From the NCBI RefSeq assembly GCF_002239585.1, contig NZ_NDFH01000003.1, positions 806,001 through 870,000 on the forward strand: a stretch of 64,000 nucleotides of DNA, in the 5' to 3' direction. Both the position numbers and the translations under genes were made by a program. The notes beneath the pieces are model-generated. The model had not been told where the DNA came from, did no database searches, and saw only the letters and a list, made by a program, of their open reading frames with translations. The stretch's first letter is position 1; each line of letters starts with the position of its first letter. Shown piece by piece: positions 10,362-21,235 of the stretch. This DNA comes from Psychromonas sp. CD1. GTDB lineage: Bacteria > Pseudomonadota > Gammaproteobacteria > Enterobacterales > Psychromonadaceae.

Positions 10362-11693
10362 TTATATTTTTACTTTATCTGCAATCGATTGTGCATACCC
10401 ACGCACCACTTCTTCTGCTTCATCTGATTCAACCATCACTCTAAAGACAGGCTCTGTTCCTGATTTTCGTAATAACACGCGCCCATGATCAGCAAGTAAA
10501 GCTTGAATTCGTACTTGCTCTGCTAATACATCTTTATCTTGTAATGGATCAATCGCGTTATCAAAGCGAATATTTAACATTACTTGCGGATATTTACACA
10601 TGCCTTGGCGTAACTCATGTAACGTTAAACGACTGCTTTTCATAGCAGCTATCACTTGTAAACCAGAAACGATGCCATCTCCTGTTTCTAAATATTCAGA
10701 GCAGATAACATGACCTGAATTTTCAGCCCCAAGAGACCAACCATTCTTTTTCATCAACTCCATTACATGACGATCGCCGACATCACTTCTTTCAAAAGGA
10801 ATACCTAATTTTTTCAACGCTATCTCTAAGCCTAAATTAGACATTTTAGTGCCAACAACACCACCATTTAAAGTTCCATTACGTAATCTATCCCGCGCAA
10901 TAATATATATTAACTCATCACCATCTAAGACATAACCGGTATGATCGACCATCATCACTCGATCACCATCACCATCATATGCAATACCAAAATCTGCTTT
11001 TTCTTGCACTACACGCTCAGAAATAGCCTGCATACTCGTTGCGCCACAGTTTAAATTAATGTTAACACCATTCGGCTCAACACCCATTGTGACAATAGAG
11101 GCCCCTAATTCGCTCAACACTGACGGTGCAATATGATAAGTCGCACCATTTGCACAGTCGACGACTATTTTAAAATTATTTAAATTTTGTTGGATAGGAA
11201 ATGTGCTTTTACAAAACTCAATATAGCGCCCTGCCGCATCTGTAATTCGGTAAGCTTTCCCTAATTTACTTGACTCTACACATATTAACTCTTTATCAAT
11301 TTCAGCTTCAATTTCAAGTTCAACTTTTTCTGACAATTTAGTGCCTTGTGCATTAAAAAATTTAATACCATTATCATAATATGGATTATGTGATGCACTG
11401 ATAACAATTCCGGCAGCCGCTCTAAAAGTATGCGTTAAATAAGCGATAGCAGGCGTGGGCATCGGCCCCATTAATACTGGACGCAAACCCGCAGCTGTTA
11501 AACCTGCCTGCAACGCAGCTTCGAGCATATAGCCTGATATACGTGGATCTTTACCTATTAATACTTTTTTCGTTCCCGTTTTTGCAAGCACTCGTCCCGC
11601 AGCCCAACCTAATTTAAGAGCAAACTCAGGGGTTATTAATGATTCACCGACTTTACCTCGAATACCATCCGTACCAAAATATTTTTTTTTCAT
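10362..11693 (-). CDS. glmM: Phosphoglucosamine mutase
   Basis: Converts glucosamine-6-phosphate to glucosamine-1-phosphate for peptidoglycan and LPS precursor synthesis. The 443 residues (E. coli 445) contain the N-terminal [12 protein letters not shown], the phosphoserine loop ISASHNP with Ser about residue 101, the metal loop [11 protein letters not shown], and the phosphate-binding [12 protein letters not shown] near the end. It lies 13 bases after folP in the conserved folP-glmM pair. The 193-base gap to secG has a weak stem after glmM and probably the secG promoter. Confidence 0.97.
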   Translation of the reverse strand: MKKKYFGTDGIRGKVGESLITPEFALKLGWAAGRVLAKTGTKKVLIGKDPRISGYMLEAALQAGLTAAGLRPVLMGPMPTPAIAYLTHTFRAAAGIVISASHNPYYDNGIKFFNAQGTKLSEKVELEIEAEIDKELICVESSKLGKAYRITDAAGRYIEFCKSTFPIQQNLNNFKIVVDCANGATYHIAPSVLSELGASIVTMGVEPNGVNINLNCGATSMQAISERVVQEKADFGIAYDGDGDRVMMVDHTGYVLDGDELIYIIARDRLRNGTLNGGVVGTKMSNLGLEIALKKLGIPFERSDVGDRHVMELMKKNGWSLGAENSGHVICSEYLETGDGIVSGLQVIAAMKSSRLTLHELRQGMCKYPQVMLNIRFDNAIDPLQDKDVLAEQVRIQALLADHGRVLLRKSGTEPVFRVMVESDEAEEVVRGYAQSIADKVKI

Positions 11694-11706
11694 GCCTATT
11701 TTCTTC

Positions 11707-12540
11707 TTATTTATTAAAAGAGTTAACTTTATTTAAAACTTTAATGATATCAACAGTCGCGCCAACATCATGCACACGTATTATTTTAGATCCCTGTTGT
11801 ACCGCAATTAAAGCGCCTGCCAGACTACCCGCTAAACGGTCTGATAATTGACGATTTAATAATTGACCAAACATTGATTTGCGAGAAATACCTGTCAATA
11901 GAGGGTAACCAAGTGCAACAAATTTATGTGTTGCACTTAATAATGCAAAGTTATGATCCATTGTTTTACCAAAACCAAAACCCAAATCAAGGATTATCTG
12001 CTCTTTTTTGATACCTATTTGTAAACAAGCTTCGATACGTTGCTCTAAAAAATCTTTCACATCAGAGTACAGATTAGCATAGCGGGGGTCACTCTGCATT
12101 GAGCGCGGAGCTCCTTGCATATGCATTAAACATACTGGCACGTTCAATTGAGCGGCAGCTTGTAATGCACCTTCGCCTTGTAACGCGCGTACATCATTTA
12201 GGATTGACGCCCCTGCGTGTACAGCCTCTCGCATCACTTGTGCTTTACTCGTATCGATGGATATCCAACAGTCACTATTTTGTTTTATTTTTTCAATAAT
12301 GGGCAAAACTCGCGCTAACTCTTCATCTAAGCTTACATCCGGCGCACCAGGGCGCGTTGACTCACCGCCAACATCAATAATACTGGCACCTTGTGCAAGC
12401 ATCTCAAGAGCTCGTTTGAGTGCTATATCGAGGTTTTTAAATTTCCCTGCATCCGAAAACGAATCCGGCGTCACATTTAAAATTCCCATAACTTGTGCGA
12501 ACTTTAAATCAAGTACCTTAGAGCCACTTTTTAATTGCAT
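11707..12540 (-). CDS. folP: Dihydropteroate synthase
   Basis: Joins p-aminobenzoate to the pterin pyrophosphate in folate synthesis and is the sulfonamide target. The 277 residues (E. coli 282) show [53 protein letters not shown] and [10 protein letters not shown], the substrate-binding loops of this TIM barrel. It follows ftsH and precedes glmM, as in E. coli, but a strong terminator separates it from ftsH. Confidence 0.97.
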   Translation of the reverse strand: MQLKSGSKVLDLKFAQVMGILNVTPDSFSDAGKFKNLDIALKRALEMLAQGASIIDVGGESTRPGAPDVSLDEELARVLPIIEKIKQNSDCWISIDTSKAQVMREAVHAGASILNDVRALQGEGALQAAAQLNVPVCLMHMQGAPRSMQSDPRYANLYSDVKDFLEQRIEACLQIGIKKEQIILDLGFGFGKTMDHNFALLSATHKFVALGYPLLTGISRKSMFGQLLNRQLSDRLAGSLAGALIAVQQGSKIIRVHDVGATVDIIKVLNKVNSFNK

Positions 12541-12568
12541 TCTATTTCAACTCTTTTTCTACACACAT

Positions 12569-12600
12569 AAAAAAAACCTAAGCAAGCTTAGGCTTTTTTA
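12569..12600 (-). terminator. Rho-independent terminator after ftsH
   Basis: Minus-strand stem CCTAAGC-TT-GCTTAGG with A residues before and eight T residues after, 12 bases beyond the ftsH stop. Confidence 0.85.
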
Positions 12601-12611
12601 GCAATCTTTAC

Positions 12612-14573
12612 TTATTCTTTATCTTCGCGCTTATTATCTTCGTTATGTGCATCGTCATCGACCCGTTGGTCAATAACATTCTCATCGTGTTCCGGTGAGG
12701 ATGTTTCATTTTCATCGGACTTAGATTCTTGATGGCTTTTTTTATCACCCTCTTTAGGTTGTTCATCATCACCCCAATCTTTGGGTAAACGAACTTCAAT
12801 ACGCGCCATTAAATCATCAACTTGATGCGCATCAATGGTTTCAAATTTCATTAACGCATCTTTCATAGCATGTAAAATATCAATATTATCCTCTAATAAT
12901 TTATATGCTCGATTATAATTAACCTCAACAAACGCTTTAACTTCATCATCAATTATTTTACCCGTTTCAGATGAAATCGTATTTGAACGCAATGAATTAG
13001 GCTCTGCTATCAATAATATTGGACCTAATTTGTCCGAGAAACCCCATTCGGTCACCATTGCTCGCGCAATCGAAGATGCTTGTTTAATATCTTGCGATGC
13101 ACCAGTAGAAACTCTATCTTTACCATAGATAAGCTCTTCTGCTATTCGTCCACCGTATGCAACTGAAATACTACTTTCAAGCTCTAAACGATTTTGACTA
13201 ATTTGATCACCTTCAGGTAAAAATTGTGTCACGCCTAATGAACGTCCACGAGGAATAATGGTCACTTTATGAATAGGATGATGTTTTGGTACTAAGCGCG
13301 CAACAATCGCATGTCCTGCTTCATGGTATGCCGTTGATTCTTTATCTTCTTCGCGCATCACTAAACTACGACGTTCAGCTCCCATCAATATTTTATCGCG
13401 TGCTTGCTCGAAATCTTCACTATTAATTACCCGCTTATTACTACGCGCCGCAAATAGTGCTGCTTCATTGACTAAGTTTGCTAAATCAGCACCTGAAAAA
13501 CCAGGGGTTCCTCGCGCTAGAATGCTAGATTTCACATCATCTGCCAAAGGCACTTTACGCATATGTACATTAAGAATTTGTTCACGCCCGCGCACATCGG
13601 GTAAAGCAACCATCACTTGTCTATCAAAACGGCCTGGTCGTAGTAAAGCGACATCTAAAACATCGGGTCTATTTGTAGCAGCGATGACAATTACACCTTC
13701 ATTGCCTTCAAAACCATCCATTTCAACAAGTAATTGGTTTAATGTTTGCTCACGTTCATCATTACCTCCACCCATGCCGGAGCCACGTTGACGGCCAACG
13801 GCATCAATTTCATCAATGAAAATAATACATGGTGCTGACTTTTTAGCTTGTTCAAACATATCTCGAACTCGAGATGCACCAACACCCACAAACATTTCCA
13901 CAAAATCAGAGCCGGATATAGCAAAGAAAGGTACTTTAGCTTCACCCGCAATCGCTTTCGCAAGTAAAGTTTTACCCGTACCAGGAGGTCCGACCAATAA
14001 CACCCCGGTAGGAATGCGACCACCTAAACGCTGAAATTTTGTTGAGTCTTTTAAGTAATCAACTAATTCTTTAACATCTTCTTTTGCCTCATCACACCCC
14101 GCGACATCCGCAAAAGTGGTTTTTATTTGATCTTCACCTACCAATTTAGCTTTGCTTTTACCAAAGGACATAGCACCGCCTTTGCCTCCGCCTTGCATGT
14201 TACGCATGAAGAATATCCACACACCAATCAGTAAAATCATCGGGAACCATGAAACAAATATAGATGCTAAGAAACTGGTAGTTTCTGGTGCTTTGCCTTC
14301 TACTTTTACATTGTTTTTGAGTAAATCATTAAGCAGATCTAAATCTGGTGCTGGAATATAAGTAACAAATTCATTTTGATTGCTTTGTATACCACTGATA
14401 ACAGATCCATCAATTTGCACTTGTTGAATCTGCCCTCGGTTTACTTCTTTTACAAAAGTGGTGTAATCCATTGCGGATTGCTTACTCTTATCTGATCCAA
14501 AGCCTTGGAATAAAGACATTAAGACTACTGCGATCACCAACCACAATATCAGGTTTTTTGCCATATCGTTCAA
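12612..14573 (-). CDS. ftsH: ATP-dependent zinc metalloprotease FtsH
   Basis: Membrane AAA+ protease that degrades misassembled membrane proteins and regulators. Two membrane helices (about 5-24 and 102-125) flank a periplasmic domain; the ATPase has GPPGTGKT near 195 and [11 protein letters not shown]; the protease has HEAGH near 418. An acidic tail follows. The N-terminus can be read from TTG at 14573 (MNDMAKN..) or ATG at 14564 (MAKNLILW..). GAGG lies 8 bases before the TTG and 17 before the ATG, so the spacing favours TTG; older E. coli annotations had a comparable three-residue extension. The upstream region is a perfect tandem duplication. Confidence 0.96.
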   Translation of the reverse strand: MNDMAKNLILWLVIAVVLMSLFQGFGSDKSKQSAMDYTTFVKEVNRGQIQQVQIDGSVISGIQSNQNEFVTYIPAPDLDLLNDLLKNNVKVEGKAPETTSFLASIFVSWFPMILLIGVWIFFMRNMQGGGKGGAMSFGKSKAKLVGEDQIKTTFADVAGCDEAKEDVKELVDYLKDSTKFQRLGGRIPTGVLLVGPPGTGKTLLAKAIAGEAKVPFFAISGSDFVEMFVGVGASRVRDMFEQAKKSAPCIIFIDEIDAVGRQRGSGMGGGNDEREQTLNQLLVEMDGFEGNEGVIVIAATNRPDVLDVALLRPGRFDRQVMVALPDVRGREQILNVHMRKVPLADDVKSSILARGTPGFSGADLANLVNEAALFAARSNKRVINSEDFEQARDKILMGAERRSLVMREEDKESTAYHEAGHAIVARLVPKHHPIHKVTIIPRGRSLGVTQFLPEGDQISQNRLELESSISVAYGGRIAEELIYGKDRVSTGASQDIKQASSIARAMVTEWGFSDKLGPILLIAEPNSLRSNTISSETGKIIDDEVKAFVEVNYNRAYKLLEDNIDILHAMKDALMKFETIDAHQVDDLMARIEVRLPKDWGDDEQPKEGDKKSHQESKSDENETSSPEHDENVIDQRVDDDAHNEDNKREDKE

Positions 14574-14575
14574 GA

Positions 14576-14731
14576 TGTAAACCTCGTAATTAATAAATAA
14601 AATTCAACTATAGACTACTACAGTTTAAAAATAGTCGCTACTATATATTTTGCTGTAAACCTCGTAATTAATAAATAAAATTCAACTATAGACTACTACA
14701 GTTTAAAAATAGTCGCTACTATATATTTTGC
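14576..14731. repeat. Perfect 78-bp tandem duplication upstream of ftsH
   Basis: Copies at 14576-14653 and 14654-14731 are identical base for base. Each holds the GAGG ribosome binding site of ftsH and an AT-rich stretch that could be its promoter. Only the copy next to the gene can serve translation. Confidence 0.97.
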
Positions 14732-14751
14732 CATAAAATGACAATTATGTA

Positions 14752-15420
14752 TCAAACGCTAAAACCCATTGCTACAAGATAAACCTCTCTTGAGCGTGCT
14801 CGAGAAGAATCAGGTTTGCGCGTTTTTACGACTTTAAATTTCTTTTTAAGTTCCTTCATAAAGGTATCAAAATCTGCTCCCATAAACACCTTTACAATAA
14901 AACTACCGTCTTTTTTTAAGACATCAGAGCACATTTCAAGAGCGAGCTCGACTAAATACATCGACTTGGGTTGATCCATCGCCGCATTGCCACTCATATT
15001 CGGTGCCATATCGGACAAGACCACATCCACTTTTTTTGTGCCTATACGCTTTAACAATGCATTTAGAACCGCTTCATCACGGAAATCACCCTGTAAAAAA
15101 TCAACACCCGCAATAGAATCCATCGCTAAAATATCACAAGCTATCACTTTACCTCTTAAACCAACTTTATCGACACACCATTGAGACCAACTCCCAGGAG
15201 CAGCACCTAAATCAACGACAGTCATACCCGATCGGATCAGTTTATCTTTATTATTTATCTCTTCCAATTTAAAAACTGCGCGAGAACGCAAACCTAACCG
15301 ATTTGCTTCTTTGACATAAAAATCATTAACATGTTCTTGCATCCAACGCTTTGAACTACCTGAATTGCTTTTTTTTAACACACCGGGGGCATTATTCCCC
15401 GAATTAACTTTTTTACCCAT
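14752..15420 (-). CDS. rlmE: 23S rRNA (uridine-2552-2'-O)-methyltransferase
   Basis: Methylates U2552 in the ribosomal A-loop, a late 50S assembly step (FtsJ/RrmJ). The 222 residues have the core [18 protein letters not shown] and [12 protein letters not shown] with a catalytic Lys, the SAM motif [14 protein letters not shown], the Asp in [11 protein letters not shown], and FIVKVFMG. The N-terminus is about 12 residues longer than in E. coli and low in complexity (NSG/SGSS). It is divergent from yhbY, the common arrangement, and 178 bases upstream of ftsH. Confidence 0.96.
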   Translation of the reverse strand: MGKKVNSGNNAPGVLKKSNSGSSKRWMQEHVNDFYVKEANRLGLRSRAVFKLEEINNKDKLIRSGMTVVDLGAAPGSWSQWCVDKVGLRGKVIACDILAMDSIAGVDFLQGDFRDEAVLNALLKRIGTKKVDVVLSDMAPNMSGNAAMDQPKSMYLVELALEMCSDVLKKDGSFIVKVFMGADFDTFMKELKKKFKVVKTRKPDSSRARSREVYLVAMGFSV

Positions 15421-15507
15421 TAATTTTTTCCTGCACCTTTATAAATAGTAAAGTATAATATTAAAGGGTAGAATGCCCTATTTTTAACCTTAAATAAAAG
15501 AATTTGT

Positions 15508-15804
15508 ATGAACTTATCAAATAAACAAAAGAAGCACCTTAAAGGCTTAGCTCATTCCCTTAAACCAATTGTACTTCTTGGACAAAATGGCTTAACCGAA
15601 GGCGTACTCGCTGAAATTGAGAATGCGCTTAACTTCCATGAGCTTATCAAAGTGAAAATCGCAACAGATGATCGTGAAATGAAGCAATTAATTATCGATG
15701 CTATCGTACGTGAAACAGAAGCAATTAATATCACTAAAATTGGCCATGTGGTTGTGTTATACCGCCAAAGTGAAGAAAAAATAATAGACTTACCACGCAA
15801 ATAA
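15508..15804 (+). CDS. yhbY: YhbY/CRS1-domain RNA-binding protein
   Basis: Small KH-like protein that associates with pre-50S ribosomal particles. The 98 residues contain the family landmarks LKGLAHSLKPIVLLGQNGLTEGVLAEIENAL and the GH(V)VVLYR segment. It is transcribed divergently from rlmE with an 87-base shared promoter region, the same layout as in E. coli. Confidence 0.93.
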   Translation: MNLSNKQKKHLKGLAHSLKPIVLLGQNGLTEGVLAEIENALNFHELIKVKIATDDREMKQLIIDAIVRETEAINITKIGHVVVLYRQSEEKIIDLPRK

Positions 15805-15820
15805 CACCTCCAATTAATAC

Positions 15821-15848
15821 AAAAGCCCAGTTATGCTGGGCTTTTTTA
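15821..15848. terminator. Bidirectional terminator between yhbY and greA
   Basis: Symmetric stem AAAGCCCAG-TTATG-CTGGGCTTT with A and T tracts on either side, so it can end both converging genes. Confidence 0.9.
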
Positions 15849-15866
15849 TATCTTTATTTACTAAAA

Positions 15867-16346
15867 CTATGCAATATATTGAACATTAATTATTTCATAT
15901 TCAATCGCGCCACCCGGTGTTTGGATAATTAGTTCATCGTCTATTTTCTTACCAATCAACCCTCTAGCAATAGGTGAATTAACAGAGATAAGGTTTAGTT
16001 TAATATTTGCTTCATCATCACCTACTATTTTATAAGTAACCTCTTCATCAGTATTAACATTAACAATCGTCACCGTTGTTCCAAATATCACTTTGCCGTT
16101 ATTCGTTAATTTACTCACATCTATAATTTGTACATGAGAAAGCTTCGCATCAATATCTTGAATACGCCCTTCACAAAAACCTTGCTGTTCTCTTGCTGCA
16201 TGGTATTCAGCATTTTCTTTTAAATCACCATGTTCACGAGCTTCCGCTATCGCCGCAATAATTTGGGGCCGTGTTTCGTTTTTTAACTGCTCAAGCTCTG
16301 CACGTAAAGAGGCAGCTCCAGCGGCTGTCATTGGATATTGAACCAT
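15867..16346 (-). CDS. greA: Transcript cleavage factor GreA
   Basis: Rescues backtracked RNA polymerase by stimulating cleavage of the transcript 3' end. The 159 residues (E. coli 158) have the N-terminal coiled coil with the acidic tip in [20 protein letters not shown] and a C-terminal FKBP-like domain ending [17 protein letters not shown]. Upstream on the same strand is a TatD-type nuclease, 66 bases away. Confidence 0.97.
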   Translation of the reverse strand: MVQYPMTAAGAASLRAELEQLKNETRPQIIAAIAEAREHGDLKENAEYHAAREQQGFCEGRIQDIDAKLSHVQIIDVSKLTNNGKVIFGTTVTIVNVNTDEEVTYKIVGDDEANIKLNLISVNSPIARGLIGKKIDDELIIQTPGGAIEYEIINVQYIA

Positions 16347-16412
16347 TAAAAATCACCTTATTTCGGTTTTAATCTATTTTGAAAAAGTAATATTTTACGC
16401 TGATTTTTATAT

Positions 16413-17186
16413 TTAGTCACCGATTAAGGGAAAAATTGCCAACGTATTTTTATAAAGTTGTGTACTAATGCAAGATTTCTCTTCATTACGTAGATTATTT
16501 AAACACTCAAAAATAGGAATAACATTTAGAGGTGTATTGTTTTTTTGACTTTGTTGGTGTAAATGCATATCTGGTGCATCGGTTTCTAACAAGAGAGAGG
16601 TTAATGGTAAATGCGCGATACTCGCGCGTACTTTTATCGCATTAGGATGGGTTATTACGCCACCGATCCCCAGCTTAAAGCCTAATTTTATAAACTCATT
16701 ACCAACCTCAACACTAGCAGAAAAACCATGATAAACACCTCCTTGTGAAAAATGACATGCTTTTAAAATTTCTAAGACGCGTCCTTGTTTTTTAACACAG
16801 TGCAATATAATAGGTAATTGGAATTTTTCGGCTAACTGTAATTGCTTAATAAAAAGTATTTCTTGCTCTTCTGCAGAAAAAGAGACTCCTTTATCTAAAC
16901 CGATTTCACCTAACGCCACACATTTTTTAGGTTTTTTTTCTAAAAGAGTTTGTAAATACTTAAGATCACTTTCTTTATATGAATGCAAAAATTGCGTGTG
17001 CACCCCTAACGCATAATAAATAACATCATGCGTTTGCGCCATATGTTGGATACTAGCCCACTCTTTAGCGTGTGTTGATGGAATTATCAGTTTATTTATC
17101 TTTTTTTCTTTTAACTGCGCAAGAATAGCCATAATGTCATCATTAAAACACTTAAAATTAAGATGACAATGGCTATCTATAAACAT
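16413..17186 (-). CDS. TatD-family metal-dependent deoxyribonuclease (YjjV-like)
   Basis: Predicted cytoplasmic metallo-hydrolase of the TatD group. The 257 residues show the metal motif DSHCHLNF at the N-terminus, GEIGLDKG, HCVKKQGR, and LLLETDAPDMHLH near the end, in the expected order. Segments such as GVHTQFL, GVYHGFS and GVITHPNA resemble E. coli YjjV most closely. Its neighbour prfC also lies near yjjV in E. coli. DNase activity is known for some members only, so the substrate is not settled. Confidence 0.9.
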   Translation of the reverse strand: MFIDSHCHLNFKCFNDDIMAILAQLKEKKINKLIIPSTHAKEWASIQHMAQTHDVIYYALGVHTQFLHSYKESDLKYLQTLLEKKPKKCVALGEIGLDKGVSFSAEEQEILFIKQLQLAEKFQLPIILHCVKKQGRVLEILKACHFSQGGVYHGFSASVEVGNEFIKLGFKLGIGGVITHPNAIKVRASIAHLPLTSLLLETDAPDMHLHQQSQKNNTPLNVIPIFECLNNLRNEEKSCISTQLYKNTLAIFPLIGD

Positions 17187-17238
17187 GCGAATTCAATCCT
17201 TAAAAGTCCAATAAATATTCAAAAAGCACCCTTAAATA

Positions 17239-18825
17239 TTAATGCTCTCGTGTTTTACGGAAATTAATCGCCGGATAACGTTCAATCGCTAAATTTAAGT
17301 TAATCATTGTCGGCGCAACATAAGTTAAGTTATTGCTTCCATCTAACGCAAGATTATCATAAGCTTTTTTCTCGAATTCAGACATTTTTTTAGAGTCTTC
17401 ACTATCGACCCAAAGTGCAGTTGCCACATTTATGCCCTCGTAAATAGCATCCACTTTATATTCTGATTTTAAACGTTGAACAACCACTTCAAATTGCAGT
17501 ACACCCACAGCACCTACAATAAGATCATTACTGCGTAATGGGCGAAATACCTGTACCGCACCTTCTTCTGAAAGTTGCATTAAACCTTTTAATAATTGCT
17601 TTTGCTTTAAAGGATCTTTTAAACGAATGCGGCGAAACATCTCTGGAGAAAAATTTGGGATCCCTGTAAATTTTAATTCTTCACCCAAAGTAAATGCATC
17701 ACCAATTTGAATAGTGCCGTGATTATGTAGACCGATAATATCTCCCGCATAGGACTCTTCTATCGCGCGTCTATCGCCGGCCATAAAAGTAACGGCATCC
17801 GTAACCGTCATTTTTTTACCCGTGCGCACATGAAACATTTTCATGCCTTTTTCATATTTACCAGAACAAATACGCATAAAAGCAATACGATCTCGATGCT
17901 TAGGATCCATATTTGCTTGAATTTTAAAGATAAATCCCGAAAACATTTCTTCTGTAGGCTCTACAACTCGCTGTTTTGTCACGCGCGATAATGGTTTTGG
18001 CGCCCATTGTATTAAACCATCTAATACGTGATCTACACCAAAATTACCTAATGCAGTTCCAAAATAAACCGGCGTCAATTCTCCACTTAAGAACATTTCT
18101 AAATCAAACTTATTCGAGGCACCTAATACTAACTCCATCTCATCTCGTAATAGATCAATATGTAATGGTAATATGTCATCTAATTCAGGATTATGTAAGC
18201 CCTTAATGATACGGCTATCTTGAATAGTATGGCCTTGCCCTGTTGAATATAAAATAACTTCATCGCGAACAAGATGATAGACACCTTTAAATTCTTTACC
18301 CATACCGATGGGCCAAGTGATAGGGGCACAAACAATATCTAACACGTCTTCCACTTCATCCATTAAGTCAATGGGATCGCGAATATCACGATCACATTTA
18401 TTCATAAATGTAATGATCGGCGTATCACGTAATCGTGTCACTTCCATTAGTTTAATAGTTCTTTTTTCAACCCCTTTAGCCGAATCAATAACCATTAAAC
18501 AAGAATCTACCGCCGTCAGCGTACGATATGTATCTTCAGAGAAATCTTCATGCCCAGGAGTATCAAGCAGGTTAATAATACAATCACGATAAGGAAACTG
18601 CATGACAGAGGTTGTAATAGAAATTCCTCGTTCTTTTTCAATTTCCATCCAATCGGACTTTGCATGCTGTCCCGATTTTTTACCTTTCACTGTACCCGCT
18701 TTTTGCAGAGCATTACCAAAAAGTAATACTTTTTCAGTAATGGTCGTTTTACCCGCATCGGGGTGAGATATTATAGCAAACGTCCGTCTACGCCCCACGC
18801 TATCTACTAATTCTTTAATCGACAT
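17239..18825 (-). CDS. prfC: Peptide chain release factor 3
   Basis: GTPase that removes RF1/RF2 from the ribosome after termination. The 528 residues (E. coli 529) have the G1 loop SHPDAGKTT near residue 20, [26 protein letters not shown], and the RF3-specific C-terminal part ([20 protein letters not shown]). ATG-18825 is followed by [22 protein letters not shown] as in relatives. The upstream 164 bases are shared with a divergent gene and hold repeated TATGTACAC motifs near 18842-18862, a possible operator. Confidence 0.97.
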   Translation of the reverse strand: MSIKELVDSVGRRRTFAIISHPDAGKTTITEKVLLFGNALQKAGTVKGKKSGQHAKSDWMEIEKERGISITTSVMQFPYRDCIINLLDTPGHEDFSEDTYRTLTAVDSCLMVIDSAKGVEKRTIKLMEVTRLRDTPIITFMNKCDRDIRDPIDLMDEVEDVLDIVCAPITWPIGMGKEFKGVYHLVRDEVILYSTGQGHTIQDSRIIKGLHNPELDDILPLHIDLLRDEMELVLGASNKFDLEMFLSGELTPVYFGTALGNFGVDHVLDGLIQWAPKPLSRVTKQRVVEPTEEMFSGFIFKIQANMDPKHRDRIAFMRICSGKYEKGMKMFHVRTGKKMTVTDAVTFMAGDRRAIEESYAGDIIGLHNHGTIQIGDAFTLGEELKFTGIPNFSPEMFRRIRLKDPLKQKQLLKGLMQLSEEGAVQVFRPLRSNDLIVGAVGVLQFEVVVQRLKSEYKVDAIYEGINVATALWVDSEDSKKMSEFEKKAYDNLALDGSNNLTYVAPTMINLNLAIERYPAINFRKTREH

Positions 18826-18989
18826 TAACCACTCTCTTTGATTATGTACACTATTATGTACACATATGTGTGCGTTCGGTTTATATAAAAACTATTTATT
18901 CCTCGTATTTTATGTTACAAGGATCATTGAAAGAATAAGAATATGCATGCGCTCTAATAAACGGTTATACATTATAATAGGAGTAATTC

Positions 18990-19409
18990 GTGTCGAAAAT
19001 TGAACATTTAAATATCACGGTTCCGAATATAGACGAAGCGATTAAATTTATTCAAATAATCGCACCTGATTTCAAAATAAGAAAGGATGTAAAATCATCC
19101 ACTAGTTATCGTTGGGTTCATATTGGTAATGATGAATGCTATTTTGCCCTTCAGGAACCTCATTTTGGATCTGATCCTGAAAGCCCACGAAAAACATATA
19201 AGAATTACGGTGTTAATCATATTGCAATTATTGTTAGTGATCTTTTGAAAGTAGAAAAAGATTTAGTGAAATATGGATACAAACGTAGTATTGAAACTCC
19301 TGTAGAAAAATATCGTAAAAGGTTATATTTCTTCGATAATTTTGGATTTGAATGGGAGTTAATTGAGTATAGTACTCAAGATCCTACAGAGAAGTTTTTA
19401 TACGAATAA
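18990..19409 (+). CDS. VOC-superfamily (glyoxalase/dioxygenase fold) protein
   Basis: A 139-residue single-domain vicinal-oxygen-chelate fold protein. It starts at GTG, with AGGAG seven bases before it. The beta-alpha-beta-beta-beta pattern is visible (IEHLNITVPNIDEAIKFI .. NHIAIIVSDLLKVEKDLVKYGY .. RLYFFDNFGFEWELIEY). Candidate metal ligands are His-5, His about 76 and Glu about 124-127. Substrate cannot be told; the family includes lactoylglutathione lyases and resistance proteins. It immediately precedes a dehydrogenase gene on the same strand. Confidence 0.8.
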   Translation: MSKIEHLNITVPNIDEAIKFIQIIAPDFKIRKDVKSSTSYRWVHIGNDECYFALQEPHFGSDPESPRKTYKNYGVNHIAIIVSDLLKVEKDLVKYGYKRSIETPVEKYRKRLYFFDNFGFEWELIEYSTQDPTEKFLYE

Positions 19410-19439
19410 ATGTATCAAAAGTTAAATATCGGAATGCTT

Positions 19440-20171
19440 ATGAACTCGATTGTGTTAGTTACAGGTGGTAGTAGAGGAATCGGGGCTGCAACCTCAAAAT
19501 ATCTAGCAAAACAAAGTTATGCTGTTTGCGTTAATTATATATCAAATGAAATAGAAGCAAATAAGATTGTTACAGAAATAGAAAGGGATGGTGGCGTCGC
19601 TATTGCAGTGCAAGCTGATGTATCAAAAGAGAATGAAGTCATTAAACTTTTTGATACCATTGATAAATCATTGGGTAAAATCACTCACTTAGTAAATAAT
19701 GCAGGAATATTACTACCAAAAATGAAAGTTTCTGAAATGTCAGCTGAAAGAATTAACAAAATATTTTCGACTAATGTCACTAGCTATTTTTTATGTTGCA
19801 AAGAAGCAATAAACCGAATGAAAAATGGAGGGGCTATTGTTAATGTTTCTTCTGTCGCCTCACGATTAGGCTCACCCTCTGAGTATGTTGATTATGCCGC
19901 ATCAAAAGGGGCTATTGACACATTAACAATAGGTTTATCTATTGAGGTTGCTAATAAAAATATTCGTGTTAATTGTGTGAGACCAGGCTTTATTTACACT
20001 GAAATACACGCCGACGGCGGTGAACCTAATAGAGTAGAACGGATTAGAAATTTGATACCATTACAACGGGGTGGTAACCCTGTAGACGTTGCCGCTTCCA
20101 TAGCTTTTTTATTATCAAGTGAAGCTTCTTTTATTACGGGTACATTTATCGATGTAGCAGGTGGAAAATAG
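19440..20171 (+). CDS. Short-chain dehydrogenase/reductase, YgfF-like
   Basis: NAD(P)-dependent oxidoreductase of the classical SDR family. The cofactor loop TGGSRGIG, NNAG, the catalytic Ser in VNVSSVASRLG and the Tyr-Lys pair YVDYAASKGA are all present, and the C-terminus DVAGGK is typical. Long stretches resemble E. coli YgfF. The frame opens at 19410, directly after the VOC stop, but the Rossmann fold begins at NSIVLVTGG, so I prefer ATG-19440 with GGA six bases before it (243 residues). Substrate is unknown; position suggests action with the VOC protein. Confidence 0.87.
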   Translation: MNSIVLVTGGSRGIGAATSKYLAKQSYAVCVNYISNEIEANKIVTEIERDGGVAIAVQADVSKENEVIKLFDTIDKSLGKITHLVNNAGILLPKMKVSEMSAERINKIFSTNVTSYFLCCKEAINRMKNGGAIVNVSSVASRLGSPSEYVDYAASKGAIDTLTIGLSIEVANKNIRVNCVRPGFIYTEIHADGGEPNRVERIRNLIPLQRGGNPVDVAASIAFLLSSEASFITGTFIDVAGGK

Positions 20172-20269
20172 CTATATAACAAGCCAAAAACGTATTTTTC
20201 GACCCTTTAAATAATTCTTTGTAATTATAAATTAACATTCAAATTCTATCATAAAGCCATGACCGATTT

Positions 20270-20296
20270 CCAATTCCGGATTGGCATTTGCCAATT
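20270..20296. repeat. Overlapping inverted repeats between SDR and hydrolase genes
   Basis: CCAAT-TCCGG-ATTGG overlaps ATTGGCA-TT-TGCCAAT, so the shared ATTGG could pair with either partner. It lies in a 236-base gap with no credible gene. Function is unknown; it could be a weak terminator or an operator. Confidence 0.5.
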
Positions 20297-20407
20297 ATTT
20301 AAATGAATCAAGAACATCTCTTATTGCCCTAGTAAGCACGCACACTAATACGGGCCGATGTTTTTCTAGTTTCATCCGCATTACGTGAGTATTTATTCGA
20401 GGGTATT

Positions 20408-21100
20408 ATGTCCATAATAATTTATGCTGTTCCTGGAACCTTTTGTAATGTTGAAGTTTGGGATGAATTACTTAAAAACCTACCATCTTGTATCGAGATA
20501 ATTAACATAAATATCCCAGTAAGAAATTCTGTTAGCGAAATTATAAATTTTCTCGATGAGCAATTACCTGACACTGCATCGAATTTGCTAGGATTTTCTT
20601 TTGGAGGCTTTCTTCTGTCTGCTTTCACACTCAAATTTCCTCATAGAGTGAATAAGCTTTTGGTGATATCCGATTCCTTAAATAAACTAGAACAGAAAGA
20701 AATCGAGTCGCGTAAAAAATTTGTAAGTTTTATTAAAAGAGAAGGATTCTCTGGCTTACATAAAGAATCGATAACAGCAGTGCTACATCCGATTAGAAAA
20801 GATGATATTGATTTACATGAAAAAATAATAAAAATGAGCAAATCGATGGAACCCATAGCAGTACAAAATCAGATACTTGCTACAACGACTAGATATAATC
20901 TATATGAAAAATTAAATTTTCTATCAATACCCACTTACATTGTGTTTGGCGATATGGATCAAACATTCAATAAGAATATTATTAACGCCTTAGCTCCTGA
21001 TAACTTTCACTATAAAGAAATTAGTGATTCTGGTCATTTCTTACCTTTAGAACAACCAAGTAAATTAGCTACGATTGTCTTAAGATGGACTGCTTTATAA
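20408..21100 (+). CDS. Alpha/beta-hydrolase fold protein
   Basis: A 230-residue soluble hydrolase. It shows the oxyanion start YAVPGTF, the nucleophile elbow GFSFGG (Ser about 69), an acid in VFGDMDQTF and the catalytic His in DSGHFLPLEQPSKLA. GGGTATT lies just before ATG-20408. The lid region between them is short. Substrate is not evident; esterases, lipases and MenH-like enzymes share this outline. It stands alone, 236 bases after the dehydrogenase. Confidence 0.82.
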   Translation: MSIIIYAVPGTFCNVEVWDELLKNLPSCIEIININIPVRNSVSEIINFLDEQLPDTASNLLGFSFGGFLLSAFTLKFPHRVNKLLVISDSLNKLEQKEIESRKKFVSFIKREGFSGLHKESITAVLHPIRKDDIDLHEKIIKMSKSMEPIAVQNQILATTTRYNLYEKLNFLSIPTYIVFGDMDQTFNKNIINALAPDNFHYKEISDSGHFLPLEQPSKLATIVLRWTAL

Positions 21101-21235
21101 TAACAATACAGAATAAGTCGTTTAAACAAAATCAAAACGATGGCTCTTATTTGTGACTTACAACAAAGTCTCACTCGCAAGTGTAAATATTTGCTACAAT
21201 AGGCATAATAACGATTTAATCAATAGTGGTGTTTT

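Noticed and set aside
18842-18875. Repeated TATGTACAC motifs upstream of prfC as a named regulator's operator
   Set aside because: Two partial copies in an AT-rich promoter region are suggestive, but I cannot assign a regulator.
20172-20407. TATAACAAG after the dehydrogenase gene, resembling the left end of an integron attC site
   Set aside because: No matching GTTRRRY core or folded partner is found before the next gene, no attC separates the VOC and dehydrogenase genes, and there is no integrase.
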